A DNA stretch of 64,000 nt from Actinospica robiniae DSM 44927 (GTDB taxonomy: Bacteria > Actinomycetota > Actinomycetes > Streptomycetales > Catenulisporaceae). The notes beneath the pieces are model-generated. The model was not told the origin of the DNA. It saw nothing but the letters and a program-made list of their open reading frames with translations, and did not search any database. How positions within the stretch are numbered: the stretch's first letter is position 1; each line of letters starts with the position of its first letter. Position numbers and translations under genes: made by a program. Below, one piece after another: positions 42,930-52,208 of the stretch. Where the stretch lies: assembly GCF_000504285.1 (NCBI RefSeq), contig NZ_KI632511.1, forward strand, positions 803,372 to 867,371. The letters are read 5' to 3'.

Positions 42930-43412
42930 ATGAGCGTGACCGGCGAACTCCTTTCCCACAATGAAGCCTATGCCGCCGCCTTCCGCGGGCCGCTGCCGCC
43001 GTCGCGCAAGGTCGCCGTCGTGGCGTGCATGGACGCGCGGCTGAACGTGTACGCGATCCTGGGCCTGCACGAGGGCGAGGCGCAGGTGATCCGCAACGCG
43101 GGCGGCGTGGTGACGTAGGATGAGATCCGGTCGCTGGCGATCAGTCAGCGGTTGCTCGGCACCCGCGAGATCATCCTGATCCACCACACCGACTGCGGGA
43201 TGCTCACCTTCACCGACGACGCGTTCAAGCAGTCGATCCTCGAAGACGTCGGCATCAAGCCGGCGTGGGCCGCGGAGGCGTTCGCCGACCTAAACGAGGA
43301 CGTGCGCCAGTCGATCCAGCGCATCCGCACCAGCCCGTTCATCCCGCACACCGACGCCGTGCGCGGGTTCGTCTTCGACGTGGCCGCCGGGCGGCTCGCC
43401 GAGGTGAAGTAG
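42930..43412 (+). pseudogene. beta-carbonic anhydrase interrupted by an in-frame TAG
   Basis: Read as one frame, this is a 160-residue beta-carbonic anhydrase that hydrates CO2. Zinc ligands are Cys33 (in CMDARLN), His86 and Cys89 (in HHTDCG), and Asp35/Arg37 form the catalytic dyad. Codon 63 (43116-43118) is TAG, between NAGGVVT and DEIRSLAIS, where relatives have a sense codon; the frame and similarity continue unbroken to a second TAG at 43410-43412. One base change, for example from GAG, explains it. The first piece (62 residues) lacks two zinc ligands. Options are a recent pseudogene, a sequencing error or readthrough. GAGGGG precedes the ATG. It is the last gene of the leader-4 unit or an independent one. 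Confidence 0.85.
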
Positions 43413-43805
43413 TGAACTGATAAGAACAACCAGTACCTGCCGCTTCGGCAGGCGTTTCAAGAGTCTTCATCCCCCGCCGGGATGTTGTGCGGTCGCGCGG
43501 CGCGGGTGGTGGCGGCGGTCCACTTTCCAGGCGCCCGCCCGTCCGACCGCTGAGATCCTCGGTCATGTTTCTTCAGAGTATTTTCATGTCTAACCACACT
43601 TCATCCAAATCTGCTGTTCAGGGCCCTGATTAGTTATCTGGCGCACTGGAGTACGGGCTCTGATTTTACCGTCACTTGGTATGCGAACAGTGCGACATCA
43701 GATATTTTCAAAACAGCCGCCCGGGCGGGGCCATCTTGGGCGGCTCGACGAGAGTGTTGCCGTCGCTTCGCCGTGTCCGCTTTCACCATTTTCTGGGGGA
43801 TACCT
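43413..43805. other. AT-richer intergenic region before the secreted-protein block
   Basis: After the hairpin at 43436-43452 this region becomes noticeably AT-richer, especially 43560-43730, and holds the 10-base palindrome CAGGGCCCTG at 43619-43628. It probably contains the promoter of the secreted-protein/RHS genes. The base change relative to both sides may mark a junction of a transferred block. No coding sequence is evident. Confidence 0.4.
43436..43452 (+). terminator. hairpin after the carbonic anhydrase gene
   Basis: CCTGCCG-CTT-CGGCAGG is a perfect 7-bp stem with a 3-base loop, 23 bases after the stop codon. Confidence 0.65.
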
Positions 43806-44852
43806 ATGTCACGTGACGTTTCCGCGCGCTCAGTCCTCGCCGCCGTGCGGCGTGCTGGAGCCTCGGTGCGGACCCCGGGGCGCGCGCATCCCCGACCGAC
43901 GTTGCCGGGCGAGGCGAGAAGGACTCTGTCGATCAGGTGGAAGGCGGCCGCGCTGGCCGGTGGGGTGGCTCTCACGGTGGTCACTTCCGTGGCCGCGGGG
44001 CCCTCGGCGCAGGCCTCGACCACAGCGTGCGGCGGTTTGTGCACCACGCCGAGCAATAAGGCGTTGGGCACCGGCGAGACGCCGACGATCACCGTCACCG
44101 GGTCGAGCTGCACTGGCGCGCCGAGCGCGGGAACGCTCGTGTCGGAGTACGCCAACTCCGCATGCACGATCAGCGTCGGTATGGCGACCGCGACCACCAC
44201 GAATCCTTACCAGGACTGGGCGGTGATCGAGGAGGGGACAGTGGACAAGTTCATCTCGGACCAAGCGCTCTCACCCGCCCTGGACATCCAATACGGCGCA
44301 GACGAGGTCGTCGAGTTCGAGGCGGCGCCGAGCGGGGCCGCGACGAACCTGTGCCTGGCTCTCGTCTCTTCAAAGGTCACGCTGAAGCAGTGCGGGCTCT
44401 CGTCGGATACGCAGACGGGCACGTCCACCGGCACGCAGACGGACAAGACGACGGGCTCGAATAACGGCTCGGATTCAGAGTCGGACGACGAGCAGTGCTG
44501 CACCACTTCCGGCGATATCTACATGACCGGCTCCCTCGGGACGAGTACCGGGTCCTCCAGCAGTACCGACACGGCCACCTCCACCGGCACGTCCACCACG
44601 AGCACCAGTATCTACAGCCTGACTGCGTGGATCCTTGATTCCGGCAACACCACGAGCGGCTATCTCGACGTGATCAGTGGGACCGATCAGGCCTTCTCGA
44701 ATCCGCAGGTGCTCATGGCCAGCGGTACGACGTTGTCCGTGACGTGGCTCAATGAGCTCGGCGGGGTCGTCAACTCATCTCAGATGTGGTCGTTCGGGTA
44801 TCAGTCCTCGAGCGCGGTCCAGTTCAAGAAGAGCGGGATGCAGCACACCTGA
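43806..44852 (+). CDS. secreted Ser/Thr-rich protein of unknown function
   Basis: This 348-residue protein has an extended N-terminal region (about 45 residues, Arg-rich), then a hydrophobic signal segment (AALAGGVALTVVTSVAAGPSAQA, near residues 48-70), so it should be exported. The mature part has Cys pairs (TTACGGLCTTP and DEQCCTTSG) and a long Ser/Thr/Gly tract (about 200-285) rich in STGT repeats, which resembles a glycosylated or flexible linker, before a compact C-terminal part (SIYSLTAWILDSGN onward). The ATG at 43806 follows GGGGG. It is 62 bases before the RHS gene and likely co-transcribed. I recognise no domain. Confidence 0.65.
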   Translation: MSRDVSARSVLAAVRRAGASVRTPGRAHPRPTLPGEARRTLSIRWKAAALAGGVALTVVTSVAAGPSAQASTTACGGLCTTPSNKALGTGETPTITVTGSSCTGAPSAGTLVSEYANSACTISVGMATATTTNPYQDWAVIEEGTVDKFISDQALSPALDIQYGADEVVEFEAAPSGAATNLCLALVSSKVTLKQCGLSSDTQTGTSTGTQTDKTTGSNNGSDSESDDEQCCTTSGDIYMTGSLGTSTGSSSSTDTATSTGTSTTSTSIYSLTAWILDSGNTTSGYLDVISGTDQAFSNPQVLMASGTTLSVTWLNELGGVVNSSQMWSFGYQSSSAVQFKKSGMQHT

Positions 44853-44914
44853 GACCGGCGGTCGCCCGAATTCCGGACTCGAACTCCGCACGGCCCATTC
44901 TTCGGAGGCAGATG

Positions 44915-47900
44915 ATGTTTGGGTACCATCACGGCCAAAGCCATGCTCACGACTCGGCTGCCCGGCGCGGGGAGCGGCGTCGGGCGGGAAGCGTCGCGAT
45001 CCTCTCCGCCGGCGCTCTGGTGGCCGGCCTGCTGGCCGGGCCGGTGCCGCAGGCCGCGGCGGCCGCGGGCGGCGCCCCGGCGGCTTCGGCGGGCACGGCG
45101 GTGCCGGTGCACCCGGTGGACGGGTTCGCGGCTTCGGTGCCGAAGATGCTCGCCGCCCCCAAACCCTCGGCGGTGTGGCCCGCGGCGGGTTCGGTGAGCG
45201 TGACTGTGGCGGCCGAGGCCGGGTCGACCTCTGCCGCCTCTCGCCCCAAGTCGTCCGGGTCGAATCTCGAGCCCGACCCCTCGCACGGATCCGCGCGTGC
45301 CGGAAAGCTCCCGCTGTGGGTGGGCCAGGCTGATCAGCCGAGCGGTTCGAAGGCGCCCGCCCCCTCGCCCGTATCGCGCGCGCAGGTGACGGTGGGCTCC
45401 ACCTCGGCCGCCGCGTCCCTCGGCCTGCGAGGCATGGTGTTCTCGGTGGCCAGGGCCGACGGGGGAACCTCGACCGGACGAGTGCACGTGAGTCTGTCCT
45501 ATAGCGGATTCGCGGATGCCTACGGCGGCGACTACGGTTCCCGCCTGGAGTTGGTGGCGCTGCCCGCCTGCGCTCTGACCACTCCCGCCAAGGCCGCCTG
45601 CCGGGTGGAAACGCCGGTCGGCTCGCTCAACGATGCCAGAACCCAGTACGTCGGCGCGGACGTGAGCCTGCCGGCCGCCGGCGACGCCACGTCCGGCGGG
45701 GCGGCTTCCGCAGCTGCGGTGGTTCTGGCCGCGGTCGACACGCCGTCAGGGTCGGGCGGGAACTTCGCCGCCGAACCGATGTCGGAACAGACCGACGACT
45801 GGGTCTCGGGCGCCTCTTCCGGTGCGTATACCTATGCTTATCCGATCCAGGTGCCAACGGTGCCCGGCGGCCTGCAGCCGAGTGTCGCCCTGAGCTACGA
45901 CTCGCTGGCCACCAGCGGCCTGAACTCCTCGACCAACAACGAGGCCTCCTGGGTCGGAGACGGCTTCGACTACAGCCCCGGGTTCATCGAGGCGGACTAC
46001 GCCCCGTGCTCCAGCTACGCCGTCGACCCGGACACCGGGGACCTGTGCGCCGGCAGCCAGACCGAGGTCACGCTGTCCTTTGACGGGGTCTCCACTCCGT
46101 TGGTGGACGGCTCCAGCGGGTGGCGGGCCGAGCAGGACTCCGGAGAGAAGATCACCGAGTCGAACGGCACCTGGGAGGTGATCGCGCCGGACGGTACCGA
46201 GTACTTCTTCGGCGTGAACGATCTGCCGGGTTATGCCTCAAGCGACGCGTCCACCGACAGCCAGTGGGAAGCTCCGGTGTACGAAGGCTGCGGGCAGGCC
46301 GCCTTCTGCAACCAGCCCTGGCGCGACATGCTCTCCTACGTGGTCGACCCACACGGGGACGCCATCGCCTACTACTACGCCACCCAGACCAACTCCTACG
46401 CCCAGTCTGACGGCACCGTCGCGAACGGCTCCTACACCCAGAGCGGGGTACTTCAGCGGATCGACTACGGATTCCGGGCCGGCCAGGCCTACTCGTCCAC
46501 CCCGGCCGCGCAGGTCTCCTTCACCGCACCTGCTACCCGTCAGGATGCCCCGACCGACCTGGCTTGCAGCGCCGGGTCGGCCTGTGTCATCACCTCGCCG
46601 ACCTTCTGGAACGACGATGAGCTGACCGGCATCTCCACCCGCACCCTGAACGGCTCGGCCTATCAGCCGGTCGACTCGTGGTCGCTGGGCGGCATCTATC
46701 CGGCCACCGGCGACGCGAGCACGAGCCCGTCGCTGTGGCTGGCCTCCGTCACGTGCACCGGCCAGGACGGCAGTAGCTCGATCAGTCTGCCGCCTACCGA
46801 CTTCGCCGGCACTCCTCTCGCCAACCGGGTCGAGACGGCCGCCGACGCGGCCGCCGGATACTCCGACATCACCCGCGACTACTTGAGCGGCATCACCAGT
46901 CAGACCGGCGGGGTCACCACCATCGCGTACTCCCCGTCGTTCTCCTCGAGCACGATGCCGACTCCGAACTCGAACAACACCGCCGTCTACCCGGACTACT
47001 GGCCGGCCGCCGGTTCTTCGACGCCGGTGCTCGATTTCTTCAACACCTACGCGGCCAAGAGCGTCACCCGGAAGGACACCACCGGCGCGGACCCACCGGT
47101 CGTCACGGCGTACACGTACGCCGATCCGGCCTGGCACTACGACACTGACACGGTCAGCCGTTCGTCCACCGTGACCTGGGACGAGTGGCGTGGATACGGG
47201 AGTGTGACGGCCGAGACGGGCACGGCTCCGGACCCGGTCAGCGAGACGGTCACCAGTTATCTCCAAGGCATGAGCCAGGACGGGCCAGCGCACGCCACCG
47301 GCCCCACGGTCACGCTCACCACCACCCGCGGCCAGTCCGTGACGGACTCCGACCAGTTCGCCGGCCTGCAGCTCGAAGCGATCGTCTATGACGGAGCCGG
47401 GTCCGGCCAGGAGGTCACCGACACGGTCACCGTCCCGTGGACCTCCACGGCCACCGCCGTGAACACGGGGCTGGACCAGGCCGCCTATCTGACCGGCCCG
47501 GGTTCGACGCTCACCTACACTGCACTCGCCACCGGCGGGGCCCGCGAGTCGACCGAGAGCGACACCTATACCAGCGACGGCCTGCCCGCCTCGGTCTCCG
47601 CGCAGCCGGACACCACCCAGAGCTCTGAGAGCACCTGTACCACCACGGCATACGCGGCCAATACGGCCACCTGGCTCCTCGACCTGCCCGAAACCGTGAT
47701 CACCGACACCGGGGTGTGCAACGCCTCGGGCCAGGGGACCGGAACCCTGGTCTCCCAGACCGACACGCTCTACGACAACGGGTCGCTCGGCGCCGCACCC
47801 ACGGCGGGCAACGCCACCAAGACCGAGCAGGCGGTCAGCGGCGGCTTGGTACCCACGTTCGTCACTTCGAGTGCGACCTACGACGAATACGGCCGGGCGC

Positions 47901-50900
47901 TCTCCGCCACCGACCCGGACGGGCACGTCACCAAGACCGCGTACACCCCGGCCACCGGAGCAGAGCCCACTTCGGTCCAGGTCACCGACCCGATGGGCCT
48001 GCTGACCAGCACCACCTACGACCCCGCCTATGACCTGCCGCTCACCGCCACGGCCCCGGACGGCGGCCAGAGCACGACCAGCTACGACGCACTCGGCCGC
48101 AAGACCGCCCAGTGGAACCCTGGAAACCCGGTATCCGGCCCCGCCGACGAGCTCTACGCCTATACCGTCAGTGGAACGTCGTCGTTCACCACAGAGCGGA
48201 CCGAAGAGCCGGACGGCTCCTATCTGACGACCGTGACCATCGACGACTCGCTCGGCAACGTTCGTGAGGTCCAGGCCGGAACCGCCTCCGGCGGGACGGA
48301 TGTCACCGACACCACCTACGACAGCGACGGCTTGAAGAGCCTGGTATCCGCCCCCTACTACACCAGCGCCGCCCCGTCCGGCACCCTGGTCGCCGCCGAC
48401 GGGCCCGTCGCCTCGCAGACCGGGTACGTCTACGACGGAGACGCACGGGTGATCAAGCAGATCTCCTACGGAGACGGCACCGAAACCTACGAGACGGACA
48501 CCGCCTACGGCGGCGACTACTCCACCGTCACCCCGCCCGCCGGAGGCACCGCGCAGACGGACTTCACCGACGGTCGAGGCCTGACCACCGCGATCTACCA
48601 GTACCACGCCGGGGTCCCGGTCAATCCGGCCGACCCCTCCTCCGACTACGACCAGACCACTTACACGTACACCGCCGCGCAGAAGCCCGCCACCATCACG
48701 GATGCGGCCGGCGACTCGTGGTCCGACACGTACGACCTGCTCGGCAGGCAGCTCACGGCATCCGACCCGGACTCGGGTACCACCACTGACGCCTACGACT
48801 CGGCCGGCCGGCTCCTCACCAGCACTGACGCGCGAAGCAAGAGCACTTCGTACACCTACGACCTGGACGGGCGCAAGGCCGCCGAGTACGACACCACCGG
48901 TGGCGCCGCCGAGACGTCCGCCGATGAGATCGCCGCCTGGACCTACGACACGCTGGCCAGTGGCCAGCCCACCTCGTCCACGTCCTACTCGAACGGATCG
49001 GCCTACACCGAACAGATCACCGGCTACAACGCCTATGGGCTCCCCAGCGGCCAGCAGATCACCGTCCCTGCCGCCCAGGGCAAGCTGGCCGGAACGTATT
49101 CGCAGACTTACACCTACGCTCCCACCGGTCAGGAGACCTCTTACACCGACTCCGCCGACGGCGGCCTGCCCGCCGAAACCGTCACCACCGGGTACGACAG
49201 CGCCGGACAGCCCGGCTCGCTGACTGGCACCAGCAGCTACGTCAGCAAGCTCACCTACACCGATCTCGGCCAGCCGCTGCAGTACCAGGAGGGAACGAGC
49301 AGCGACCCGGTGTACATCACCGACTCCTACGACCCGCAGACGAGCCGACCCACCGAGCAGAACACACAGACCGGCACCGCGAAGACCTCGGTCGACGATC
49401 TGAACTACACCTACAACGACGTCGGAGACGTGACCTCCGAGGCCGATACCCCGAGCGGAGCGAGCTCCGCCACCGACGTCCAGTGCTTCCACTACGACTA
49501 CCTCGGCTGGCTCAGCCAGGCCTGGGCGCAGGGCACTGCGGCTTGCGCCGGCACGCCCTCGGCGTCGGTGGAGGGCGGGGCCGCCCCGTACGAGGAGTCC
49601 TACTCCTACAACACCATCGGCGATATGACCGGTGAAGTCTCGACCACCCCCGCGGGCGTCGCGACAACCGTCACGAATACATTCCCCGCTGCCGGCCACG
49701 CGCAAGTCCACGCCCCGACCACGCGGACCGCCACGACCTCAGGCAACTCCACCTCCACCGCCTACACGTACACCACTGCCGGGGAGCTCAGCACCCAGAC
49801 CTCCACCAGCCAGCAGCAGGCCTTCACCTGGAACGACCAGGACCAACTCACCCAAGACGCCGTCACTCCGAGCGGCAGCGCCGCCCAAGACACCTCCTAC
49901 ATCTACGACGCCGCCGGCGACCTGCTGCTGCGCACCGACCCCACCGGTACCACGCTGATTCTCGGCGGTGAACAGATCGTGCTGAGCACCGGCGCCGCGG
50001 CCGCCACGGCGACGCGGTACTACACGCTCGGCAGCGCCGGCGTCGCCTCGCAAACCGCCGGAGGCGATCTCCAGTACCTCGCCGGGGACCAGCAGAACAC
50101 CGCGTCGATCGCCATCGATGCCGCGACCCTCAGTGTCAGCCGCCGTCACTACGACCCGTACGGCAACCCCCTCGGCGCCGGGTCCCTCTGGCCGTCCGGT
50201 CAGAAGGGCTTCGTCGGCGGCACCGCCGACACCGCCACCGGCCTCACTGATCTCGGCGCACGCGAATACCAGCCCCAAACTGCCGCGTTCATCTCTCCCG
50301 ACCCCCTGATCAACCCGCAGAACCCGCAAGACCTCGACGCCTACAGCTATTCCTACGACAACCCCACCACCTTTGCCGACCCCACCGGGCAAGCCGGGTG
50401 CGGCTTCCTCGGCCTCGGCTGCGTCTTCAACGACGTCGGCAGGGGCTGGCACCAGTTCACCCGTTCGCTCCAGCAGGCCTCGCCCGCGCTCATGCCCATC
50501 CTCGCCGACGCGGTCATTGACGCGGTGGTGCTGGTCGCCACCGACGGCGCGGGCGCGGCACTTCTCCCGGAGATCGACGGCGTGGTCGACGAAGGCTTCC
50601 TCGACGCGGACCTCGCCGGCGACGAAGCGGACATCACCAACGAGGAGATCGACGCACTGGCCGAACAAGGCGGCGGCCCGGGCGGCGGCTCAAGCATCGG
50701 CACGACCGGTTCGGACGGTGGCTCGGACGGGGCCGGCGGCGACCTCGGCACCGCGAACGAGGACCAGCGGCCCGTCATGAGCTGGACCAACGGGCGACTG
50801 GACGCGAACGGGGACGTGGTCACCGACATGGAGCCCCAAGGTCCCCTGCCTGAGGGCGCGGGCATGAAGCCCGGCGACGATCTGGTGCCGGGGGACTATC

Positions 50901-51208
50901 ACTACACCGTTCAGCAGGACGGCTCGCTCCGGGTGATCAACAGCGACGACATGTACGCGATGGAGCCGAGTGCTGGACACACGAGCCTGGCGAAGAGCCC
51001 GACCGTGAACATGGCGGGGACGTTCAAAGTCAACGGAAGCGGCGAGATCGACATGTTCGACAACTGGTCCGGACACTATCTGCCCGGTGTCGACCCCGCC
51101 TACAATGAAGTGGACTACATGCCGCTGGAGACGGTCGCCCGAAATGCCTTCAAGCAATTCGGGTTGCCTGATCCGCTCCCCAACGCCTGGACCCCGCTTT
51201 GGCGATGA
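44915..51208 (+). CDS. RHS/YD-repeat secreted polymorphic-toxin-like protein
   Basis: This 2097-residue protein begins with an Arg-rich signal sequence (hydrophobic part near residues 27-47). Residues about 300-560 resemble the SpvB/TcdB-type N-terminal domain (GGLQPSVALSYDSLATSGLN). From about 950 to 1750 come many YD repeats of the form YDxxGRxxxxxDxxG, which build the RHS cocoon. The RHS core follows (YDPYGNP near 1747, GLTDLGAREYQP, SPDPLINPQNPQ, YSYSYDNP) and ends in DPTG near residue 1823, the usual boundary after which the C-terminus varies. The 270-residue tip has a hydrophobic/acidic part, a Gly/Ser linker and a final domain with AGHTSLAKSP and WSGHYLPG, seen at the end of other polymorphic toxins, activity unassigned. 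GGAGG precedes the second of two adjacent ATGs (44915). No known immunity gene is adjacent. Confidence 0.88.
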   Translation: MFGYHHGQSHAHDSAARRGERRRAGSVAILSAGALVAGLLAGPVPQAAAAAGGAPAASAGTAVPVHPVDGFAASVPKMLAAPKPSAVWPAAGSVSVTVAAEAGSTSAASRPKSSGSNLEPDPSHGSARAGKLPLWVGQADQPSGSKAPAPSPVSRAQVTVGSTSAAASLGLRGMVFSVARADGGTSTGRVHVSLSYSGFADAYGGDYGSRLELVALPACALTTPAKAACRVETPVGSLNDARTQYVGADVSLPAAGDATSGGAASAAAVVLAAVDTPSGSGGNFAAEPMSEQTDDWVSGASSGAYTYAYPIQVPTVPGGLQPSVALSYDSLATSGLNSSTNNEASWVGDGFDYSPGFIEADYAPCSSYAVDPDTGDLCAGSQTEVTLSFDGVSTPLVDGSSGWRAEQDSGEKITESNGTWEVIAPDGTEYFFGVNDLPGYASSDASTDSQWEAPVYEGCGQAAFCNQPWRDMLSYVVDPHGDAIAYYYATQTNSYAQSDGTVANGSYTQSGVLQRIDYGFRAGQAYSSTPAAQVSFTAPATRQDAPTDLACSAGSACVITSPTFWNDDELTGISTRTLNGSAYQPVDSWSLGGIYPATGDASTSPSLWLASVTCTGQDGSSSISLPPTDFAGTPLANRVETAADAAAGYSDITRDYLSGITSQTGGVTTIAYSPSFSSSTMPTPNSNNTAVYPDYWPAAGSSTPVLDFFNTYAAKSVTRKDTTGADPPVVTAYTYADPAWHYDTDTVSRSSTVTWDEWRGYGSVTAETGTAPDPVSETVTSYLQGMSQDGPAHATGPTVTLTTTRGQSVTDSDQFAGLQLEAIVYDGAGSGQEVTDTVTVPWTSTATAVNTGLDQAAYLTGPGSTLTYTALATGGARESTESDTYTSDGLPASVSAQPDTTQSSESTCTTTAYAANTATWLLDLPETVITDTGVCNASGQGTGTLVSQTDTLYDNGSLGAAPTAGNATKTEQAVSGGLVPTFVTSSATYDEYGRALSATDPDGHVTKTAYTPATGAEPTSVQVTDPMGLLTSTTYDPAYDLPLTATAPDGGQSTTSYDALGRKTAQWNPGNPVSGPADELYAYTVSGTSSFTTERTEEPDGSYLTTVTIDDSLGNVREVQAGTASGGTDVTDTTYDSDGLKSLVSAPYYTSAAPSGTLVAADGPVASQTGYVYDGDARVIKQISYGDGTETYETDTAYGGDYSTVTPPAGGTAQTDFTDGRGLTTAIYQYHAGVPVNPADPSSDYDQTTYTYTAAQKPATITDAAGDSWSDTYDLLGRQLTASDPDSGTTTDAYDSAGRLLTSTDARSKSTSYTYDLDGRKAAEYDTTGGAAETSADEIAAWTYDTLASGQPTSSTSYSNGSAYTEQITGYNAYGLPSGQQITVPAAQGKLAGTYSQTYTYAPTGQETSYTDSADGGLPAETVTTGYDSAGQPGSLTGTSSYVSKLTYTDLGQPLQYQEGTSSDPVYITDSYDPQTSRPTEQNTQTGTAKTSVDDLNYTYNDVGDVTSEADTPSGASSATDVQCFHYDYLGWLSQAWAQGTAACAGTPSASVEGGAAPYEESYSYNTIGDMTGEVSTTPAGVATTVTNTFPAAGHAQVHAPTTRTATTSGNSTSTAYTYTTAGELSTQTSTSQQQAFTWNDQDQLTQDAVTPSGSAAQDTSYIYDAAGDLLLRTDPTGTTLILGGEQIVLSTGAAAATATRYYTLGSAGVASQTAGGDLQYLAGDQQNTASIAIDAATLSVSRRHYDPYGNPLGAGSLWPSGQKGFVGGTADTATGLTDLGAREYQPQTAAFISPDPLINPQNPQDLDAYSYSYDNPTTFADPTGQAGCGFLGLGCVFNDVGRGWHQFTRSLQQASPALMPILADAVIDAVVLVATDGAGAALLPEIDGVVDEGFLDADLAGDEADITNEEIDALAEQGGGPGGGSSIGTTGSDGGSDGAGGDLGTANEDQRPVMSWTNGRLDANGDVVTDMEPQGPLPEGAGMKPGDDLVPGDYHYTVQQDGSLRVINSDDMYAMEPSAGHTSLAKSPTVNMAGTFKVNGSGEIDMFDNWSGHYLPGVDPAYNEVDYMPLETVARNAFKQFGLPDPLPNAWTPLWR

Positions 51209-51219
51209 TCCCCGCGAAA

Positions 51220-51252
51220 GCCGCCCGCCCTCACTTCTCGGGGACGGGCGGC
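51220..51252 (+). terminator. hairpin after the RHS gene
   Basis: GCCGCCCG at 51220-51227 pairs with CGGGCGGC at 51245-51252; inner CCC/GGG may extend the stem. It lies 12 bases after the RHS stop codon. Confidence 0.65.
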
Positions 51253-51296
51253 TCGCCTCGTGAAGCGAAGCCGATCCCCTGAAAGTGGAGGGCACC

Positions 51297-52031
51297 GTGG
51301 ATGTGAACGCTGACTGGCTGGCGCGGGTGGCGGAGCACCGGAACCTGGGCATCGGTGCCCTGGCCGAGCTGGCCGATGTCCCCGAGGCCGAGGTGAACGC
51401 GGTTTGGAACGGCGCGGCGCCCAGCCCGGCACTGCTGCGCAAGCTCGCGCCCGCGGTGGGCCTGCATGCCGCGGACCTCTTCGCCATCGCGGGCCTGCCG
51501 GTGCCGGACGATCTGGTCCGGCTGGATGCGCGCGCCTCCTCGTGGATCCCGCAATTGGTGAGATCGGCCCTTTCCCTCTCACCTCGGCAAAGGGAGTTGC
51601 TTCGGGAATTCGTCGTAGCGCTTCCGCAAGAGGCCGAGGTCAATCCAGTGCAGGCTTTGAAGGAGTATGAGAAGTATCCCCCCGGGCTCGGGGGCGTCCT
51701 TGTCCGCATGCTGCACAATCGCAATCTGAACTGGACCGCTTCCGCCAAGGTCCTCTACCTCGTCGCCGGCACCGGGCCGTTGTCCCCGGCAACCGTCGGA
51801 GGCATCGGCCGGGGCAGCGTGGAGATCTCCCCTCGACTGCTCGCCGAGTTCGCCGCCGTATTCGACGTTCCCGTCGGCCTCCTGGCTTCCCTCGCAGCGG
51901 CGCGGATCGCCCACGCCGCCTTGCCGACCCCCCCGGCGGCCGTCGAAACGGCTCGGCTGATCTGGGAGTTCCGAGGCCTGACCGTCGAACAGGCACAGCA
52001 AGTACTTGCCGTGGCGCAGAACGGGCTTTGA
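51297..52031 (+). CDS. double helix-turn-helix (XRE-like) protein
   Basis: This 244-residue protein has an XRE-like helix-turn-helix at about residues 5-70 (RVAEHRNLGIGALAELADVP) and a second related segment at about 135-200 (MLHNRNLNWTASAKVLYLVA then ISPRLLAEFAAVFDVP). The C-terminus has no signal or membrane segment. GTG 51297 is preferred because GGAGGG lies 5 bases upstream; GTG 51285 overlaps that site. It is the first gene after the RHS protein; it is a regulator by sequence, and an immunity role is not supported. Confidence 0.65.
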   Translation: MDVNADWLARVAEHRNLGIGALAELADVPEAEVNAVWNGAAPSPALLRKLAPAVGLHAADLFAIAGLPVPDDLVRLDARASSWIPQLVRSALSLSPRQRELLREFVVALPQEAEVNPVQALKEYEKYPPGLGGVLVRMLHNRNLNWTASAKVLYLVAGTGPLSPATVGGIGRGSVEISPRLLAEFAAVFDVPVGLLASLAAARIAHAALPTPPAAVETARLIWEFRGLTVEQAQQVLAVAQNGL

Positions 52032-52208
52032 ATCGAGGCGAGACCCACCGGCAGAGGGTCCCGGCCTCGTCCACGCTGGTCGTCGGGAAGATCAGCTGCG
52101 GATCCGCCGTGCGCGAAGGCTCAGCATTGAAGAGCTCTGATTGTTGAGCGCATACTGTTCCGGACGATCCCGGGGAGCCGGGTCGTCCAGGGCTCGGGCG
52201 GAGGAATC

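Noticed and set aside
43116-43118. TAG as a pyrrolysine codon
   Set aside because: No pyrrolysine genes are in view, such coding is not expected in actinomycetes, and carbonic anhydrases have no pyrrolysine; a nonsense mutation or base error is simpler.
46238-49711. 1157-codon open frame opposite the RHS gene
   Set aside because: It is a mirror of GC-rich codons on the other strand, with low-complexity Gly/Val/Arg sequence, no ribosome site and no domain; the plus-strand RHS reading is certain.
51297-52031. Immunity protein for the RHS tip
   Set aside because: The sequence shows two helix-turn-helix segments typical of regulators and nothing that links it to toxin neutralisation; position alone is not enough.
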